A DNA stretch of 64,000 nt from Protea cynaroides (taxonomy: Eukaryota > Streptophyta > Magnoliopsida > Proteales > Proteaceae). The position numbers and the translations under genes were made by a program. Where the stretch lies: the NCBI GenBank assembly GCA_028583415.1, contig CM053269.1:33794254-33858253 (forward strand), read 5' to 3'. This document shows, in pieces, positions 32,240 through 44,017 of this stretch; within the stretch, counting starts at the first letter, position 1, and the number at the start of each line of letters is the position of its first letter. A model generated the notes under the pieces. It searched no databases. It was not told the origin of the DNA and worked only from the letters and a program-made list of their open reading frames with translations.

Positions 32240-35033
32240 CTCCATTCTACCCAAAAAAAAAAAAAAAAATCCTCCATTCATTCATTAGGTTTTTTATTTT
32301 ATTTTTATTATTGTATCTCGACAGTGCACATGTTAGTGCTTGTAAATGGTTCTTTAGTGGATTATTTCTCTCCATTTATGGGTTTCAGGTAAGGATGCAC
32401 TTTATCCCCCTATTGTTCTTTATTCCCCTGTTGTTCTGTCTTGCAATGGAAGGTCTCTCTAATTGTTAGAAATGGAGTGTTTGACAATCACCTGATCTCT
32501 TATGCCAAAATGGAAGGGGCTTCATGTCTAATAGCTCTCTATATACCAATCCATCCATGAATACCTAAGTCAAGTAATCCGTCACTTAGTTGTGGTCTTA
32601 AGTGGTGGTGGGTTCTCCAGCTTGGGTGGTGACCGGTGGAACACAAGAGTTGGTGGCTACTACTTTGGTGGGGTGAGGCTGCAAATCTGAATTCACTGAT
32701 CTAATTTGCCTCTTATGTGATTAACAGATGTAGGCTGAGTGGAGGGTCTGCAAGAGTGATAGATACAGCAGAGTATTTGATTGAGAACAGTAAATGCACA
32801 TGCGTTCGAGTTCACAAGAAGGGCCAATATGGGGGCTATGTTATGAACTTCAATCATTTGATACATACTGGATCAATTGAAAGCCTAGCTAACACAAATG
32901 GATCAAATGAAAGCCCAAATTGCATTTCTAACCCAAGCATTCACCGGGAGAAACTCCTCTCAGAATTCAATTCATTTATTTAAGTTTTACATTTCAAAGA
33001 ATTTTGTTAATTTTTTTTTCCTTAAATACTCGACTAACATTGTTCCCCCATTCAATGGAACAGCTGATAATACATGAGACCATTGCAGATGCCTTTCCCC
33101 CATTGCAGAAGTCATTTGCTAGGGGCTTGGGAGACTCCTCATCATACAGACATAGATTTTTGGGTTATGTCATTTGTCACGAGACTCCTCATAGTACATC
33201 AGTTCTTGACTTCTTGTGTATGGTAGGATATATGTACTCTTTTTAGCCACCTGTCTTGTTCTTAGATGATTTGGAACTAATTTGCAGTATAAGTTGATGG
33301 TTTTTGAATTTGATACAGTCCTTTAATTTGGATTCATGCATGCCAGAGCTTTCGTAATCTAGATGGCTTTCCTGCTAATGCATCTCTTTATTCATTTCAA
33401 ATTAAATATTTTGGCAAAGCTAATGATAATTAGTCTTATCTAAAGAAACCAATTCCTTTGGAAGATAGTTTCCTTCTTCTTTTGTGTGTGTACTTCAGTC
33501 TTGGGATAATTATTAATCTCTTTGAAAGATAGAATGAGTTGAAACCTTGTATGGTGATGGGTTTCTGGTGAGGTTGTGGTTGCTATCTTTCTGCTTCGGA
33601 CTTTGATTTGATGGGGAACTGCTGGTTTAGGAAGCAACCGTGAGTTTACAGAGTATCTTCTAATGCAAGGTCAGGTGTGTATGCTTCCCATTTGTTCTTT
33701 ATGGTTTGTTATGGTTTTCTGCAACTTGGTTCTGGTGGTTATGGATCATTTAGAGAATCTAATTTTACAGGTGAAAGTCTATTAGATGCTCTTTTTTTTT
33801 TTTCCTGTCTTGGTCACCAGTAAATTGATTGATTATTTTTTTTCCTTGAATCATCTCTTTGTGCCTGACAGTATTTGCATGTGAGAGTGATTATTTTTAC
33901 CTGACAACTGTATCATTCCAGAGTCCTCTGCTTTGCTCTTCTCTAAGATTCAGAACCAAAGATGTTTCTGCTGATGATTTTGTGTTCATGAGGCAGAATA
34001 TTAGTCCAACCATTGTGTGAAGCTATCTGTTTATTCACATATAGAAGCATATATAAAGTCTGATTCTCTTGGTCTCTTTCTGAATCAGATACCATCATCT
34101 TGGAGAACTGTACAAAGTAAAGAATTAACAAGTTGCTTTTTGAATTCACCTCCTTTCTGTGCTTGACGAAAATATAAAGTTTTCTACGACAAATTTATAT
34201 TTCAATGTCTGTGAGATGAATCTGAACACAGCTGGATGCATTGATAGGAATTGGAAATATACATTTTTCACGAGGACATCTTGAATTGAAAAGGAACTCC
34301 GACACATTTTCTGCAATGGGAATCCTTAGGGTTGATAAATTGGCAATCTCTGATTCTTTAGGAACTTGTCTTTTATTGATATTCAAGCATTTATGAACTT
34401 AGCCAGTTCCATTATATCTCCCCATACATTTCTGGGTATCTGGATGTGAGTGTTGCTTTCTAATAAGACTAAACTGAATGGAAAATTGTGGAACAGTTTA
34501 TACACGGCATATAAAGAAGTAGGTTGTTTTGGAACTGGTCGATATACATTCCCTGACTGCAAGGTAACGTTATTGAAACTGTCTGTCTCTCTAGCTGATC
34601 AGGTAAGAAACCTAGCTGGGTATTCTTTAATTCTTTATAAGTGGTGCAGTTATTCCATTCACCTCCATCTTGCCTTGCATAAACCATTCCATTGTGGAAC
34701 ATGTGATGAAATGCTCCTTTATGCTACAGAAACACACTTTTTTAGGGGGTGTAAGAATACAGTAACATACTTTGAGTATTCTTGGTTGCTTCAACCAACA
34801 TATAGCCCATTGCCATACTGTTTTCATGATGAATAAACTACAGGCCTAGTGTACCCCTTATCTGACGTTTGCTCTAGTCTTGACCTTCTTGATAATTTGT
34901 GTAAATTTTACCATGACAGATGCATTTAGCTTTATTGCTTACCATATTTTTATAAGGGAAATGGAAGTTAATTAATTGTTAATTAAAATTTTGAATTTAA
35001 ATGTTCAACTCCCTGAATGTTTGTTTAATAGGT
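32240..35033. other. Interior of the CACTA-like element; unassigned exon-like pieces
   Basis: Frames following splice-acceptor-like sites at about 32727 (LSGGSARVIDTAEYLIENS) and 33064 (ADAFPPLQKSFARGLGDSSS) look more protein-like than their surroundings, but I recognise neither. Elsewhere the sequence is AT-rich with no repeat or RNA gene visible. Confidence 0.35.
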
Positions 35034-35140
35034 TAGTTATGGCAAATGTTTCAGAGTTCTCCACAATCCAAATGTTACCTTGCACTTCTATTCAGAGGCT
35101 GTGGATGTCATCAACAATACCAATGGCCAGATGTCTTTGC
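35034..35140 (+). pseudogene. NTRC: Captured exon fragment of NADPH-thioredoxin reductase C
   Basis: After an acceptor (TTTAATAG, ending about 35031) the frame reads RVLHNPNVTLHFYSEAVDV followed by NNTNGQMS. This matches the NADPH-domain segment of plant NTR proteins (R-V-x-N-N-P-N-x-T-x-H-x-N-T-E-x-V-D-V...N-T-K-G-Q-M-S), most like the plastid NTRC that reduces 2-Cys peroxiredoxin. Only this exon is present and similarity fades after 35130. Lying just inside the right subterminal repeats, it is likely a captured fragment. Confidence 0.7.
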
Positions 35141-35535
35141 AGCAACTCCATGTCTTGCCACTAATAATTTACGTCTTTCCATTGTTGTCCTCTGCATCAT
35201 CCATCTTGTACCTAGCATTTCTTGGGCATGCTTCTGAAGACCTCTACTTGGTTACTTAGTATCAAAGTATATATAGTGTAAGGAGCTTAGACAATGGGTA
35301 GAACTTTTTTGTATTCTACACTATAAGCCCTGATAACTGTACTCTTGAATGATTTGGTAATTAACCGTTGATGTTTAGGTCATCAATTTCTTGATCTACT
35401 TTTGTAATTGTTTGTAATATTTTTTAGATATTAAATGTGGTTGATTTGAATATATATTGTCTATTTTATTTTTGTTTTGCCAGATTACTGCTGTGATGAT
35501 AGAGAAATGGATTTTATATTAAAAAAAAATATTTT

Positions 35536-35795
35536 ATGGCGGCGGCAAAAGCGCCCCTGTATGACCGTCCACGATATTTGGCGGCGTTTCTCTAATGAAT
35601 ACAATATACCCAATATACCGGCATTTGTTAAGAAGACTAGGCACATAGTATTTACACAGGCGTTTGCTAGAAACGGCTCGGTTCGTTGGCTTTGCCTTTA
35701 GAGGGTTATATGCGGCGTTTGAGGAAACGCTGGTGCATCAATTTGCTGGCGTTTAGCATAACTACGCCGGCGTTTAAAAACGCCGCTAAAGACCT
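35536..35795. repeat. Right subterminal GCGGCGTTT repeats
   Basis: Imperfect units GGCGGCGTTTCTC, GGCGTTTGCTAGAAACGG, GCGGCGTTTGAGGAAACGC, GGCGTTTAGCATAACTACGCC and GGCGTTTAAAAACGCC lie in series up to the inverted terminus, matching the left end. Confidence 0.75.
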
Positions 35796-35806
35796 ACATT
35801 CTTGTT

Positions 35807-36972
35807 GCAATCTCACTCTCTCTAGCTGAAAATTTCTACCCCTCTCTCTCTTGGAATGATTTTTCTTGTATCTTTCTCTAAAAAGATTTTTATGTCTAGC
35901 TAGTTTATTCATTTGGTTCAAGGGAATATTGAAGCCAAAACTCATGTTAATGGTGTAATCGTTTTTGAGTAACGTTGTTCTTCTTTTCTCTTTTATTAAA
36001 ATTGTTTGTTTCATTCTTTTCTCTTTATCTATGATGTTTGTCTGAATAATTCAGTAATGACCTACTGAATCGATTAGATTGATATTGATTGCTAGATTTA
36101 GAAATTGTGATATGTAATTGTCCTGTTTTTAATCACAAATAGCAAACAGTAGTATATGATTATGTCCAAGTTATCATCTCATTACTGTGAATGAAATAAC
36201 CTAAATAAAATAATCCCCGCTTGTGTGTGACTATTGCTTAGATTGATCTGTTTTCCTCTCTCTAAATGCTGCCATTGAATTAAACATTGAGAGCTTATTT
36301 TAGTGTTGTTCTATGGTTAGATATCTTTGAAGAACTTGTTTTTGTAGAGATAATCAAGGGAAAACTCAGGTAATAGAGCGTATTATTATCTAAGGTCTTT
36401 AATTCTAATTATGAGGAAGAAAGTAGTGTTGCAATTAATTTTACCTATTACATGTGTGGGTAGATATTCAACCAATAACTGAATTATTTCTCTCTAATTA
36501 TTTTCCCATTTTAATTCTGTCTGTTTACTTTCCGTTTGATTCAACCAATCAAAAATCTTTCTTCGTTATTGTGTTTGCTTAGCATTAATTAGTATATTTA
36601 TTTTGAATATAATATAAATTTTGATCAAATTACTTTCTATGGGATCAACCTTTGCTTACCCTGTTTATAGTTTATTAATTAGGTCATTGAAGAAATAATT
36701 AGGTAAGTTTATTTATTGGAACCTCAGCTTATTCTACATTGAAGGTCCTAATTGAAACTTTGAGTGGATCGAGATACGTGCTGATTCACTTTGAGTGGGT
36801 GAGATCCTCAATGCAGGGATGACTTCAGTAGAAAGAATCTTTTCCCCCTTGTGCAATTTGCCAGAAACGAGTTATGAGTTTAGCACGGTGATTCATGTCT
36901 GGCTTGGCCCCGTTCAGTTGGTTTGTGCTGTAGAGGGCAGAGCATATGGTCAGTCATACAAGTCCAATTCGT
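35807..36972. other. Intergenic region upstream of BLOS1; nothing recognised
   Basis: AT-rich. The frame at 36795-36995 matches no family I know. No TATA box could be tied to the BLOS1 start. Confidence 0.4.
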
Positions 36973-37105
36973 CTCCAATTTATTGGAAGTTCTAATCGAT
37001 AATCCAGCGATTGGAGTTAATTGGGCATGTATACCAATTCATCGGTAGATGCGCCTGATTAATTCCAATTGCTGGATTGGCGATTGGAGCTTCCAATAAT
37101 TGGAG
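36973..37105. mobile_element. 133-bp inverted-repeat element upstream of BLOS1
   Basis: The left end CTCCAATTTATTGGAAGT and inner AATCCAGCGATTGGAG are mirrored by right-side CCAATTGCTGGATTGG and GCTTCCAATAATTGGAG, so about 42 bp at each end pair with each other. It ends 66 bp before the BLOS1 ATG and may form part of the promoter or 5' leader. No target duplication could be confirmed. Confidence 0.6.
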
Positions 37106-37170
37106 AAGAATTCAACCCGAGTCATACATACAAATTGAAGGCTCGAAACGGAACTGAAGTCAGAAACAAA

Positions 37171-40100
37171 ATGTCTCGGCAGCGTTTCTCTCTCCCGCGT
37201 GTCCGTGCGTCCTCGGAGACTGATCTTCTCAAAGCTGCAGAGGTCGGAGGGGGCTTGGAATCATCTTTGATTCAACTCATCCACGATCATCACCAATCCT
37301 CTCTCAGACTCCAAGAACAAACAGGTCACCACTTTCTCTCTCATTTCAGCTTTCTTCTTTACTCAGAGAGAGTTCTGCTGCGTCTCAAGTGGTAGGAATT
37401 GGAAACCTAAAAATGTTAATTAATCTACTTGAAACAGAAAAGGCCAAGAGAGATGCTATTAGGAATGGGACGAGAGTTGCGGATCTTTTGATGGATATTG
37501 TGAATGGAGGAGTGGAAGAATCCTTTATCAATGAGAAGCGAATTGAGCTTGAAATTCGCTCTTTCATATCTACTGCTATGCGTTATTCGAAGCAAACAGA
37601 TCAATGGCTTGCCGCTACTCATGCGGTAAACTCTGCTCTTAAGGTGAGTAGTAGCTTGTTGTCTCTACTTCAGCTCATTTTCTTCTACTATTTATTAATT
37701 TGCAGATTTCATGTTACTCCTCATATGCTGCTTATGTTACTACTGTTTAAATTCCGATATATGGAGTTTGCTTTGATAAGCTTACCAATAAATCATCAAT
37801 TAAATTTGAGTACATGGATGTACAAATACATCGGGCTCTAACTTTTAATGAATTATAATAACATGATGATAAACAATGGGAACACCCTCAATGTTTGATC
37901 CAATAAAGTTTTTAAGCTTTGTATTATTTGAATAAGTCAAACTTTTATCTTAGTCCAAGCAAACTATCAATTCATAGAGTGATTTTCTTTTGAGCATGCT
38001 CTCAAATATTTTGAGGATTGAGGGTGCTCTTACTTTGAGAGCATGAATTCAAGGATTGAGAGCGGGGCTGCCATCCCTAAAGGATTCAGTCACTGAGGTC
38101 TGCGTTTGTTGAATGATCAGAGATATTTCATGGCATTCAATTCTTATGTGGTGCCATCAAACAGTGCTTGCTTTTATATGCGTTTGGACATGGGCAGTTC
38201 ATTGGTGGTTTATATTTATAAACAACCTCAGTGATGTGGATATCAAAGCATTTTGGAATTTGTTGGGCCACATTGAATTGACGAGGGATTGATCTGGATG
38301 TGTATAATGGAGGATTTAATATGGAGTTTGAAGGTTCCTTAATAGGAAGATAAAAAATTTGCTGCTTTCGCAGGTAACATGCTGCTAATATTTTTGGGCA
38401 AGTTGGTGGATTTCTCAAATTCCCCTCTAAGGTCCTCCCTCCCCATTCTTGGGATGCAATATTATACAACCAGTACTAGTCTGTGGGTTTTATGCTTAAC
38501 TTATGGCTCATGGTAGATTGTTTCCTCTTACTTTGGACTTGGCAAGGGCTGTATGGTGCCTGGATCTTGCACTATCCCTGTAAATGTTCACAGTGGTTCA
38601 CAGCTTCATGTGTTGGAGAATAGTGTTTTTGGTGAAGATAAGTGCCATGAGTCTTATTTGTATGTTGATTTGTGTGGAAGACTTCCTGGTACCAATCCCA
38701 CTTCCTAAGGAAGGGTGATTGAGGAACAATATTTTTTCCTTTCAATAATTTTTGTGGTCATTTACCCGTAAATGGTCAGACGTGTTTGGTCTGTACAATT
38801 TTTTTTTCATTGCTTACCCTATTACTAATATAATTACATTTTGTCCTATAAAACTGGAATATACACAATTCTGTTCCAAGGCTTTTTTTTTTTGAAGTTT
38901 TTATTTTCTGGTATGTCGAAATAATTTAAGTTTACTTATTGTTGAGCAGTAAAACATATAAAGACAGGTTTTCATTTTATCCTATAAAACTGGAATTTAA
39001 TGAAGAACACAATTCTGTCCCATGACTCCCATGACTTTGTTCTTTTTGAAGTTGTATTTTCCAGTATGTCGAAATAATTTAATTTTACTTAGTGTTGAGC
39101 AGTAGAACATAAAAAGACAGGTTTTAATCAAACAATAAATCAATGAAATATGTTAATATGATTACTTTTGTTGCAAGCCTTCGGATGATTGAGAATCTAA
39201 TGGTAATCAGGAAATAGAACACCCATGCTTATATTAGCTAATTTGTCAACTGTACTGAAAAGTCCAGCAGAATCTACATTCTGGATTCTGACTTATACAG
39301 GCCTGAAGCGTATAAACACCCATGCTTGTATTAGCTAATTTGTCAACTGTACTGAAAAGTCCAGCAGAATCTACATTCTGGATTCTGACTTATACAGGCC
39401 TGAAGCGTATAAACACCCATGCTTGTATTAGCTAATTTGTCAACTTTACTGAGTATTTTATAAACTGAGCTAGAGTGTTATTCCTCCCCAAGTGCAATGG
39501 AAGTATTTATTGCTGAATCCTGAATTGTCAAATATGCAAAGTTGGTTGTGGCTACTTTGAAAACATGTTAAAAGTATAAGGTGGGAAATATTAGGTTAGT
39601 GAACAAGATAATCTTGAAGCTTGTACAAGTGGATGATGGACCCATGGTTGGAGCCAATTTTTGTGGATATGGGATTCTGGTTTAGTCAATTTTTGTATTA
39701 TTCTAAGCTAGCTTAGCATATTTTTGTGTGGGGGTGTTAATTTAATGAAGAGAGAGAAATTTTACATGGTGGTACACAGATACGAACATGGAATAAAATC
39801 TCGGCGACGTGCGATCTCGCCGATCTCGCCCCTCTCGACATTAGCCGAGACGAAAACAGGGTCGATAACCCTTTTCGTCTCGGCAGATGCATAATCTCGC
39901 CGAGATCTCGGTAGATCTCGCAATTTCTCTGCGAGATCTCGGTAAATCTCGCCGAGAAATTGCTTTTTGTTTTTTTTTTCTCTTTATAAAAGAGAAAACT
40001 CACTGTTCTCAGTCGAGAACTGCTGTTTCCTCTTTTTTGTTAGTTTTTTGAAAATTTTATTATTTCTTCCTCATTTTTTCTTTGTTTGGACTTTCAACTT

Positions 40101-41963
40101 GCAACGGGTGGTGCTTCGGACTGCGGGAATTGCTGTGGGAGTTTCATATCAACTGTTGAAGGTTAGATTCTTGCCCAAAAATGAGATTTTTAAATGAGAC
40201 TATGAGAGAGAAAAAAAATTGGTAGAATCTGATGAAATTTTTATATACGTGAGCCCGATCCACGAGACTATGGGATCATTCAGTATTGAACATTTGAACT
40301 ATGATGTAATGATTTATAATGAAGTGTTATTTTGTTTCTCTTTCCCCCAATGCATTATGTTATTGTCTCATTTGCCATATTTGATTGAATATAATAGCCA
40401 ATATTAGCCTAAGTTTACAACAGACTTCAGCGTTGACTGCCAAAACATGGCTGTAAACCCAAACAACCACAAAGAGTCATTATTTTTACAATTTTATACT
40501 CTAAATGTATTTATGTATGTAAAAATGATGTTCCCCTGAAGTTGGAGACCTAAAAAAATGTATTTTGGCCACCGAGACAGCCCAGCTTAAAAAAGGCTGT
40601 CTCGGACAAAATACAGTGTCTCGGCGAGATCTTGGTTTCGGAGGAGGCCGAGACTCCTCCGAAACCCCAGATTTTAAACCTTGGATACAAATGACATTAC
40701 AGGACCATCCCCCCCGCTCCGCGTGGAGAAAAAAAAAAAAAACCTAGGCTTAGGCTATACATCCTTGGCTTACAAACTGTCTGCCACATCATTAGCACCA
40801 GTAGAATCTCCCTGATCAATTGACCTAGAGAATGCACCCACCACTTTTCCTTTCCGCACTTACTTTATTTTTGGGGAGGGGGTGGCGTCGAGGCTCTGCC
40901 AACAACAAGCTCCTCTCCCTAGGGCTTTGCATTGTTAGTTTGCATTAACTTAGTTTGATTCGTATTTTGTGTTAATAGTTGAGATCAGACATTACTGTTG
41001 TCTGTTTTCAATTTCGTTTAGGCCTTTATATGGTTGGGAAAAGTTGCTCCTTTGGGTCAATCTTGATGTCATTAGAGGTTTTCCGGTTATTATCTATTGA
41101 ATGTAAGTTCTCTCAAATCTGATGTCGTTTGTATTAGTTATCCTCAGATCGATGCCTTTGAATTAGTTATAATCAAAACACAGGGGATTGTCAGTCTGTG
41201 ATGGGATTTCATTTTTAATGTTTTAGTTTGTTCAGGAAATGATATTCAATGTTGTCATGTGAAATATGTAGAGAAGTCTCTTATACTTTTTTTTTTTTTG
41301 GGTGGGGGGTAGGTGTGGTAATGAATAACAAATCCTTGTTGCTAAAGAAATGAATCCAGCATAAAATATCTATAGGGCAGAAAAACAGAAGTGAAACTGA
41401 CAGATACCATTCTGAATGACGACAAAGCCCTATTAAGCTTCTTACGTCTATTAATTTTCTTCTCTCTTTTTTTTTTTTTGAAATCGACAACCCTCATTCT
41501 TGTGTAATCCAAGACTACAAAGTTCTCAATTTTCAGAAACCCTAATGAGAAACCCTAAGCATGATTTGGTATCATAATTGAGCACATTTTGTTGATAGGT
41601 CCTGGGTCAATTTAGTATCAGAGTCCTTGTTATCATGAATAGTAGTGCCAAACAAAAACAAATAAATTATGGTTGGTAAACTTTTTATGTAAACAAAATG
41701 AGGAGATGAATTGCTCAATTTTGGTAATGAACTCAATTTGCAAAAGTATGATTCTCTGTGCTTAAATTTGCTGATGAAAAAGCTTAATCTACCTTCTTTT
41801 AGTTTATTTTTTTTTGGCAAAGTTGTAGTTTCGAACCATGTCATAACCCTTAAGGTTTTTCCGTCGGAAACAGGAAATTGGAGATTTTGAGAACTGGATG
41901 AAGACCATGGATTATGATTGTAAAAGCATCAATGCTGCAATTCAAAACATTTATCAGTCATGA
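37171..41963 (+). CDS. BLOS1: BLOS1 / GCN5L1-like subunit of BLOC-1-type complex, three exons
   Basis: Coding exons are 37171-37324, 37438-37643 and 41874-41963, totalling 450 nt and giving 149 residues. Introns have GT-AG borders (113 nt, phase 1; 4,230 nt, phase 0). The protein has a variable N-terminus (about 1-28), then helical coiled-coil sequence: LIQLIHDHHQSSLRL, RVADLLMDIVNGGVEESF, QTDQWLAATHAVNSALK and, from the last exon, EIGDFENWMKTM. These match plant BLOS1 and animal BLOC1S1 in order and spacing, and the length is usual for the family. BLOS1 works in an endosomal BLOC-1-type complex in membrane trafficking. The ATG at 37171 is the first in frame and gives the expected N-terminal length. 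No stops or frameshifts are seen. Confidence 0.93.
39220..39450. repeat. 97-bp tandem repeat, 2.4 copies
   Basis: The unit beginning CACCCATGCTT.TATTAGC starts at 39220, 39317 and 39414. The first two copies are nearly identical; the third is partial. Confidence 0.9.
39787..40683 (+). mobile_element. hAT MITE of the ATCTCG family in BLOS1 intron 2
   Basis: An 897-bp element with ends CATGGAATAAAATCTCGG and CCAGATTTTAAACCTTG (inverted). Flanking 8-bp duplications GATACGAA (39779-39786) and GATACAAA (40684-40691) match 7/8, which is diagnostic for hAT. Both ends are packed with ATCTCGGCGAGAT-type palindromes. The inverted copy at 59915-60778 is highly similar along its length. No transposase; the frames inside are not hAT-like. 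The hAT-2 terminus at 57323 shares its TIR and motif. Confidence 0.9.
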
Positions 41964-43017
41964 ACTCCTTCAGTGAGTTCTCAAACAATCCTTTAAGAAA
42001 TTTGTTCTTGATGATATATGTATTGAAAGTGGTAGTTTCTTATAAGCAGGGTGATCTCTTAGTGGAACTCCATTTCTTCTCCTAACATGGACATATTTGA
42101 GAGTGATCCACAACTATATTCCACCATTCATCTTTACATGACCTCAACTGGAAGATCAGTGCTTCAATGGCACTTTACATTTGCATTGTTGTTTCATTGT
42201 TAATAGTCTCACTTGTTTTATTGAGGACTGGTGTTATAATTGCTCGTTGCTCAACCATTTTGAGAGGTACAAAGCTAGTTCTGAGCAGAATCTTAACAAA
42301 GATATTAAGTGCCGGTAATTTTGTAGCTCCTTAGTTTTTTTATTTCAATTTTTTTATTATCAATTTCAATCCGTTTTTAAATTTTCTTAGTTATTGATAA
42401 GTAGTGGTTTATTGATGGAGCAAAGAATGAAATGCAACACTCCAAAATGAGGCAAGAAACATACCCCACAACAAATAATGCAAAAGCAATTGCAATCTTA
42501 TGAAATATGATATCTCACAACTGTAAACTATTCACAGAACACTGTCTAGGATGAATTACTCCTAAGTCATCGTTTATAGTCCTCAGGTTCCAGTAGAACT
42601 AGTAGTCAACCTGGATGCAAGGTGCAGAATGAATCTGATAAGGTGCACAAAGCTCCATTGGTTCTCCCAGGTGTTAACCATTGAAGAAATGGCATTGGAT
42701 TTGGACCATCAAGTCCGTTCCAGTCTTCAATGATAACAATTTGGTATATGTGGATTCCTCTCCAAGTGGACCTGAGTAAGCACGCCAAGCCACACAATGG
42801 CCTAATACGTCTTCCAATGCTTTGCGGACCTTTTTCCTTAGAGAACAGTCTAAGTGAAGTTTTACCATCCTTTCTGGTGGTGGTTGCCATCTTGGCACCA
42901 CTCTTATTGTCTTCTCCCGATGGCTTCAATCCTTGTGAATCATCCTCAGTGGAATGCCTCAACGCAACTCATTAATTTCAGTCAATGGAACTGTTGTGGT
43001 AGGTCTGTCAACTACAA
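41964..43017. other. BLOS1 3' flank; no gene identified
   Basis: Probably includes the BLOS1 3' UTR in its first hundreds of bases. Overlapping frames at 42606-42975 are open on both strands and look more protein-like than random (minus strand KMATTTRKDGKTSLRLF), but no family was recognised and the frame shifts. It may be a decayed gene or retrocopy. Confidence 0.3.
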
Positions 43018-43117
43018 CTTGTAACCATGGTTCAAGGTATTAGTATTGGATTGGCCGATCCGGCTGATTCGTATCAGTTTTGAACTTGGCCGATCCTTGT
43101 TTAATACTATTATATAT

Positions 43118-43215
43118 GGAAACAGCCTCTCTGAGTTGCGGGGGTAAGGCTCCGTACATTTTGCGCCTCCCTAGAGACTATAGTAGCGGCAGCCTCGTGC
43201 ACTGGGACGCCTTTT
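43118..43215 (+). repeat. Au-SINE fragment inside the MITE
   Basis: GGAAACAGCCTCTCTG, GGGGTAAGGCTCCGTACATT and CCTCGTGCACTGGGACGCC correspond to the body of the Au SINE family (compare 48890-49010). The tRNA-like promoter half is missing. Confidence 0.75.
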
Positions 43216-43319
43216 ACAGTACCTACCACGTGTTAGCTTCCCATTGGTTTTGTACACTAGTTAGATCCGGATCGGTTTTGGACATGGTCGATACTGTGTC
43301 CAATACCTGGATTTAGAAC

Positions 43320-43519
43320 TATTGAGAATATTACGTATTTCATTTTTTGTCTAGATTCATTGTACTACCTGTATTGTACAATTGTACTACCTGTACTACC
43401 CTCATTGTACTACCTGTATTGTACTACCTGTACTACCTTTTTCTTTCTTTGTATTCATTCTCACATTATAAATAAGAAGACCTCTGTCTATTACAGACAA
43501 GTCATTCCATCATTTAACA
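43320..43519 (+). repeat. 5' LTR of Copia-1
   Basis: It starts TATTGAGAATATT (TG changed to TA) and ends CATTTAACA. It has 22 bp more than the 3' LTR, from one extra TTGTACAATTGTACTACCTGTA-like unit of a small internal repeat (GTACTACCTGTA). It includes the TATA-like CATTATAAATAAG. Confidence 0.95.
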
Positions 43520-43531
43520 TGGTATCAGAGC
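43520..43531 (+). other. Primer-binding site of Copia-1
   Basis: TGGTATCAGAGC, a perfect initiator Met-tRNA match directly after the 5' LTR. Confidence 0.95.
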
Positions 43532-44017
43532 TAAGTTAGCTCTACCGCCAGATCCCGCCGCCGCCAACCTACCACCGCCGCCGCCAACCTACCACCGCCG
43601 ACCACCGACTTTCCTTCTTTTCTTTTCTTTTTCTTTTGTTTTTTTTTTCTCTCCCCACTAGGGGCAGCAACCAAAGAGGGAATCATACAATGATATAGGT
43701 ACTGCCCTTCTTTTAATCCCTCATTACGGATCATTTTTTTATTCTCTTTATTGGAAATCAATTTTTTTTTATCAGTTTGGATATTAATAATATGGTTCAG
43801 TCTGGTCGGATATTTATGAGTTTCTGAGTTTACCCCAATAAACAAAAAAGTGGGTGCAAACCAGAATTGATTTCCATATATTATGTTGCACATGGGGCAA
43901 GTGAGGATATCTGACAAGCGATATTTCTACTTTGATCTCCATATATTGTGCTATAACCAAACAGGGAGGCTGTTCATATTGTTTTTGGGTGTTTATTCTT
44001 GAATACACAACTCAAGG

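Larger units (their letters stand above)
27507..35806. mobile_element. Putative CACTA-like (EnSpm) element carrying host gene fragments
   Basis: The two ends share inverted termini: left ACAAGAATGCGGGTCTTTGGC (from about 27512) and right GACCTACATTCTTGT (about 35790-35804, inverted). Just inside both lie GCGGCGTTT...AAACGCCGC palindromic repeats (27540-27800; 35536-35785). Arrays of such repeats beside ACAAGAA termini are typical of CACTA elements. The outermost CACT is degenerate (GATT and TGCA) and I found no clear 3-bp duplication. No transposase is readable in 8.3 kb. The interior holds AOC, NTRC and LINE fragments. It could also be two or more nested defective elements, since internal termini-like repeats occur at 28690-28830. 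Confidence 0.5.
37644..41873 (+). other. BLOS1 intron 2 (4.2 kb) with repeats
   Basis: Donor AAG|GTGAGT and acceptor AACAG|GAAATT. It holds a 97-bp tandem repeat (39220-39450), a hAT MITE (39787-40683) and unclassified AT-rich sequence. No additional exon with BLOS1 similarity is visible. Confidence 0.85.

Noticed and set aside
34450..34836. 128-residue plus-strand frame and two antisense frames
   Set aside because: All three overlap in AT-rich intron-like DNA, none resembles a known family, and no splice sites bracket them.
27507..35806. Calling the element a certain CACTA transposon
   Set aside because: The outer CACT bases are degenerate at both ends and no 3-bp duplication was found, so it is listed as putative.
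36795..36995. Possible extra 5' exon of BLOS1
   Set aside because: No BLOS1 similarity; the ATG at 37171 already gives the normal protein length.
42606..42975. Possible gene on either strand downstream of BLOS1
   Set aside because: Frames on both strands overlap, the more protein-like one is shifted and ends without a family match; kept only as a note.
43033..43309. An alternative MITE bounded by CAAGGTATTAG and CAATACCTG
   Set aside because: Flanks (CCATGGTT and GATTTAGA) do not match; the wider 43026-48523 boundaries give a perfect 8-bp duplication.
43531..43917. 128-residue minus-strand frame in the Copia-1 leader
   Set aside because: Opposite strand to the element, made of Lys-rich low complexity, no motif.
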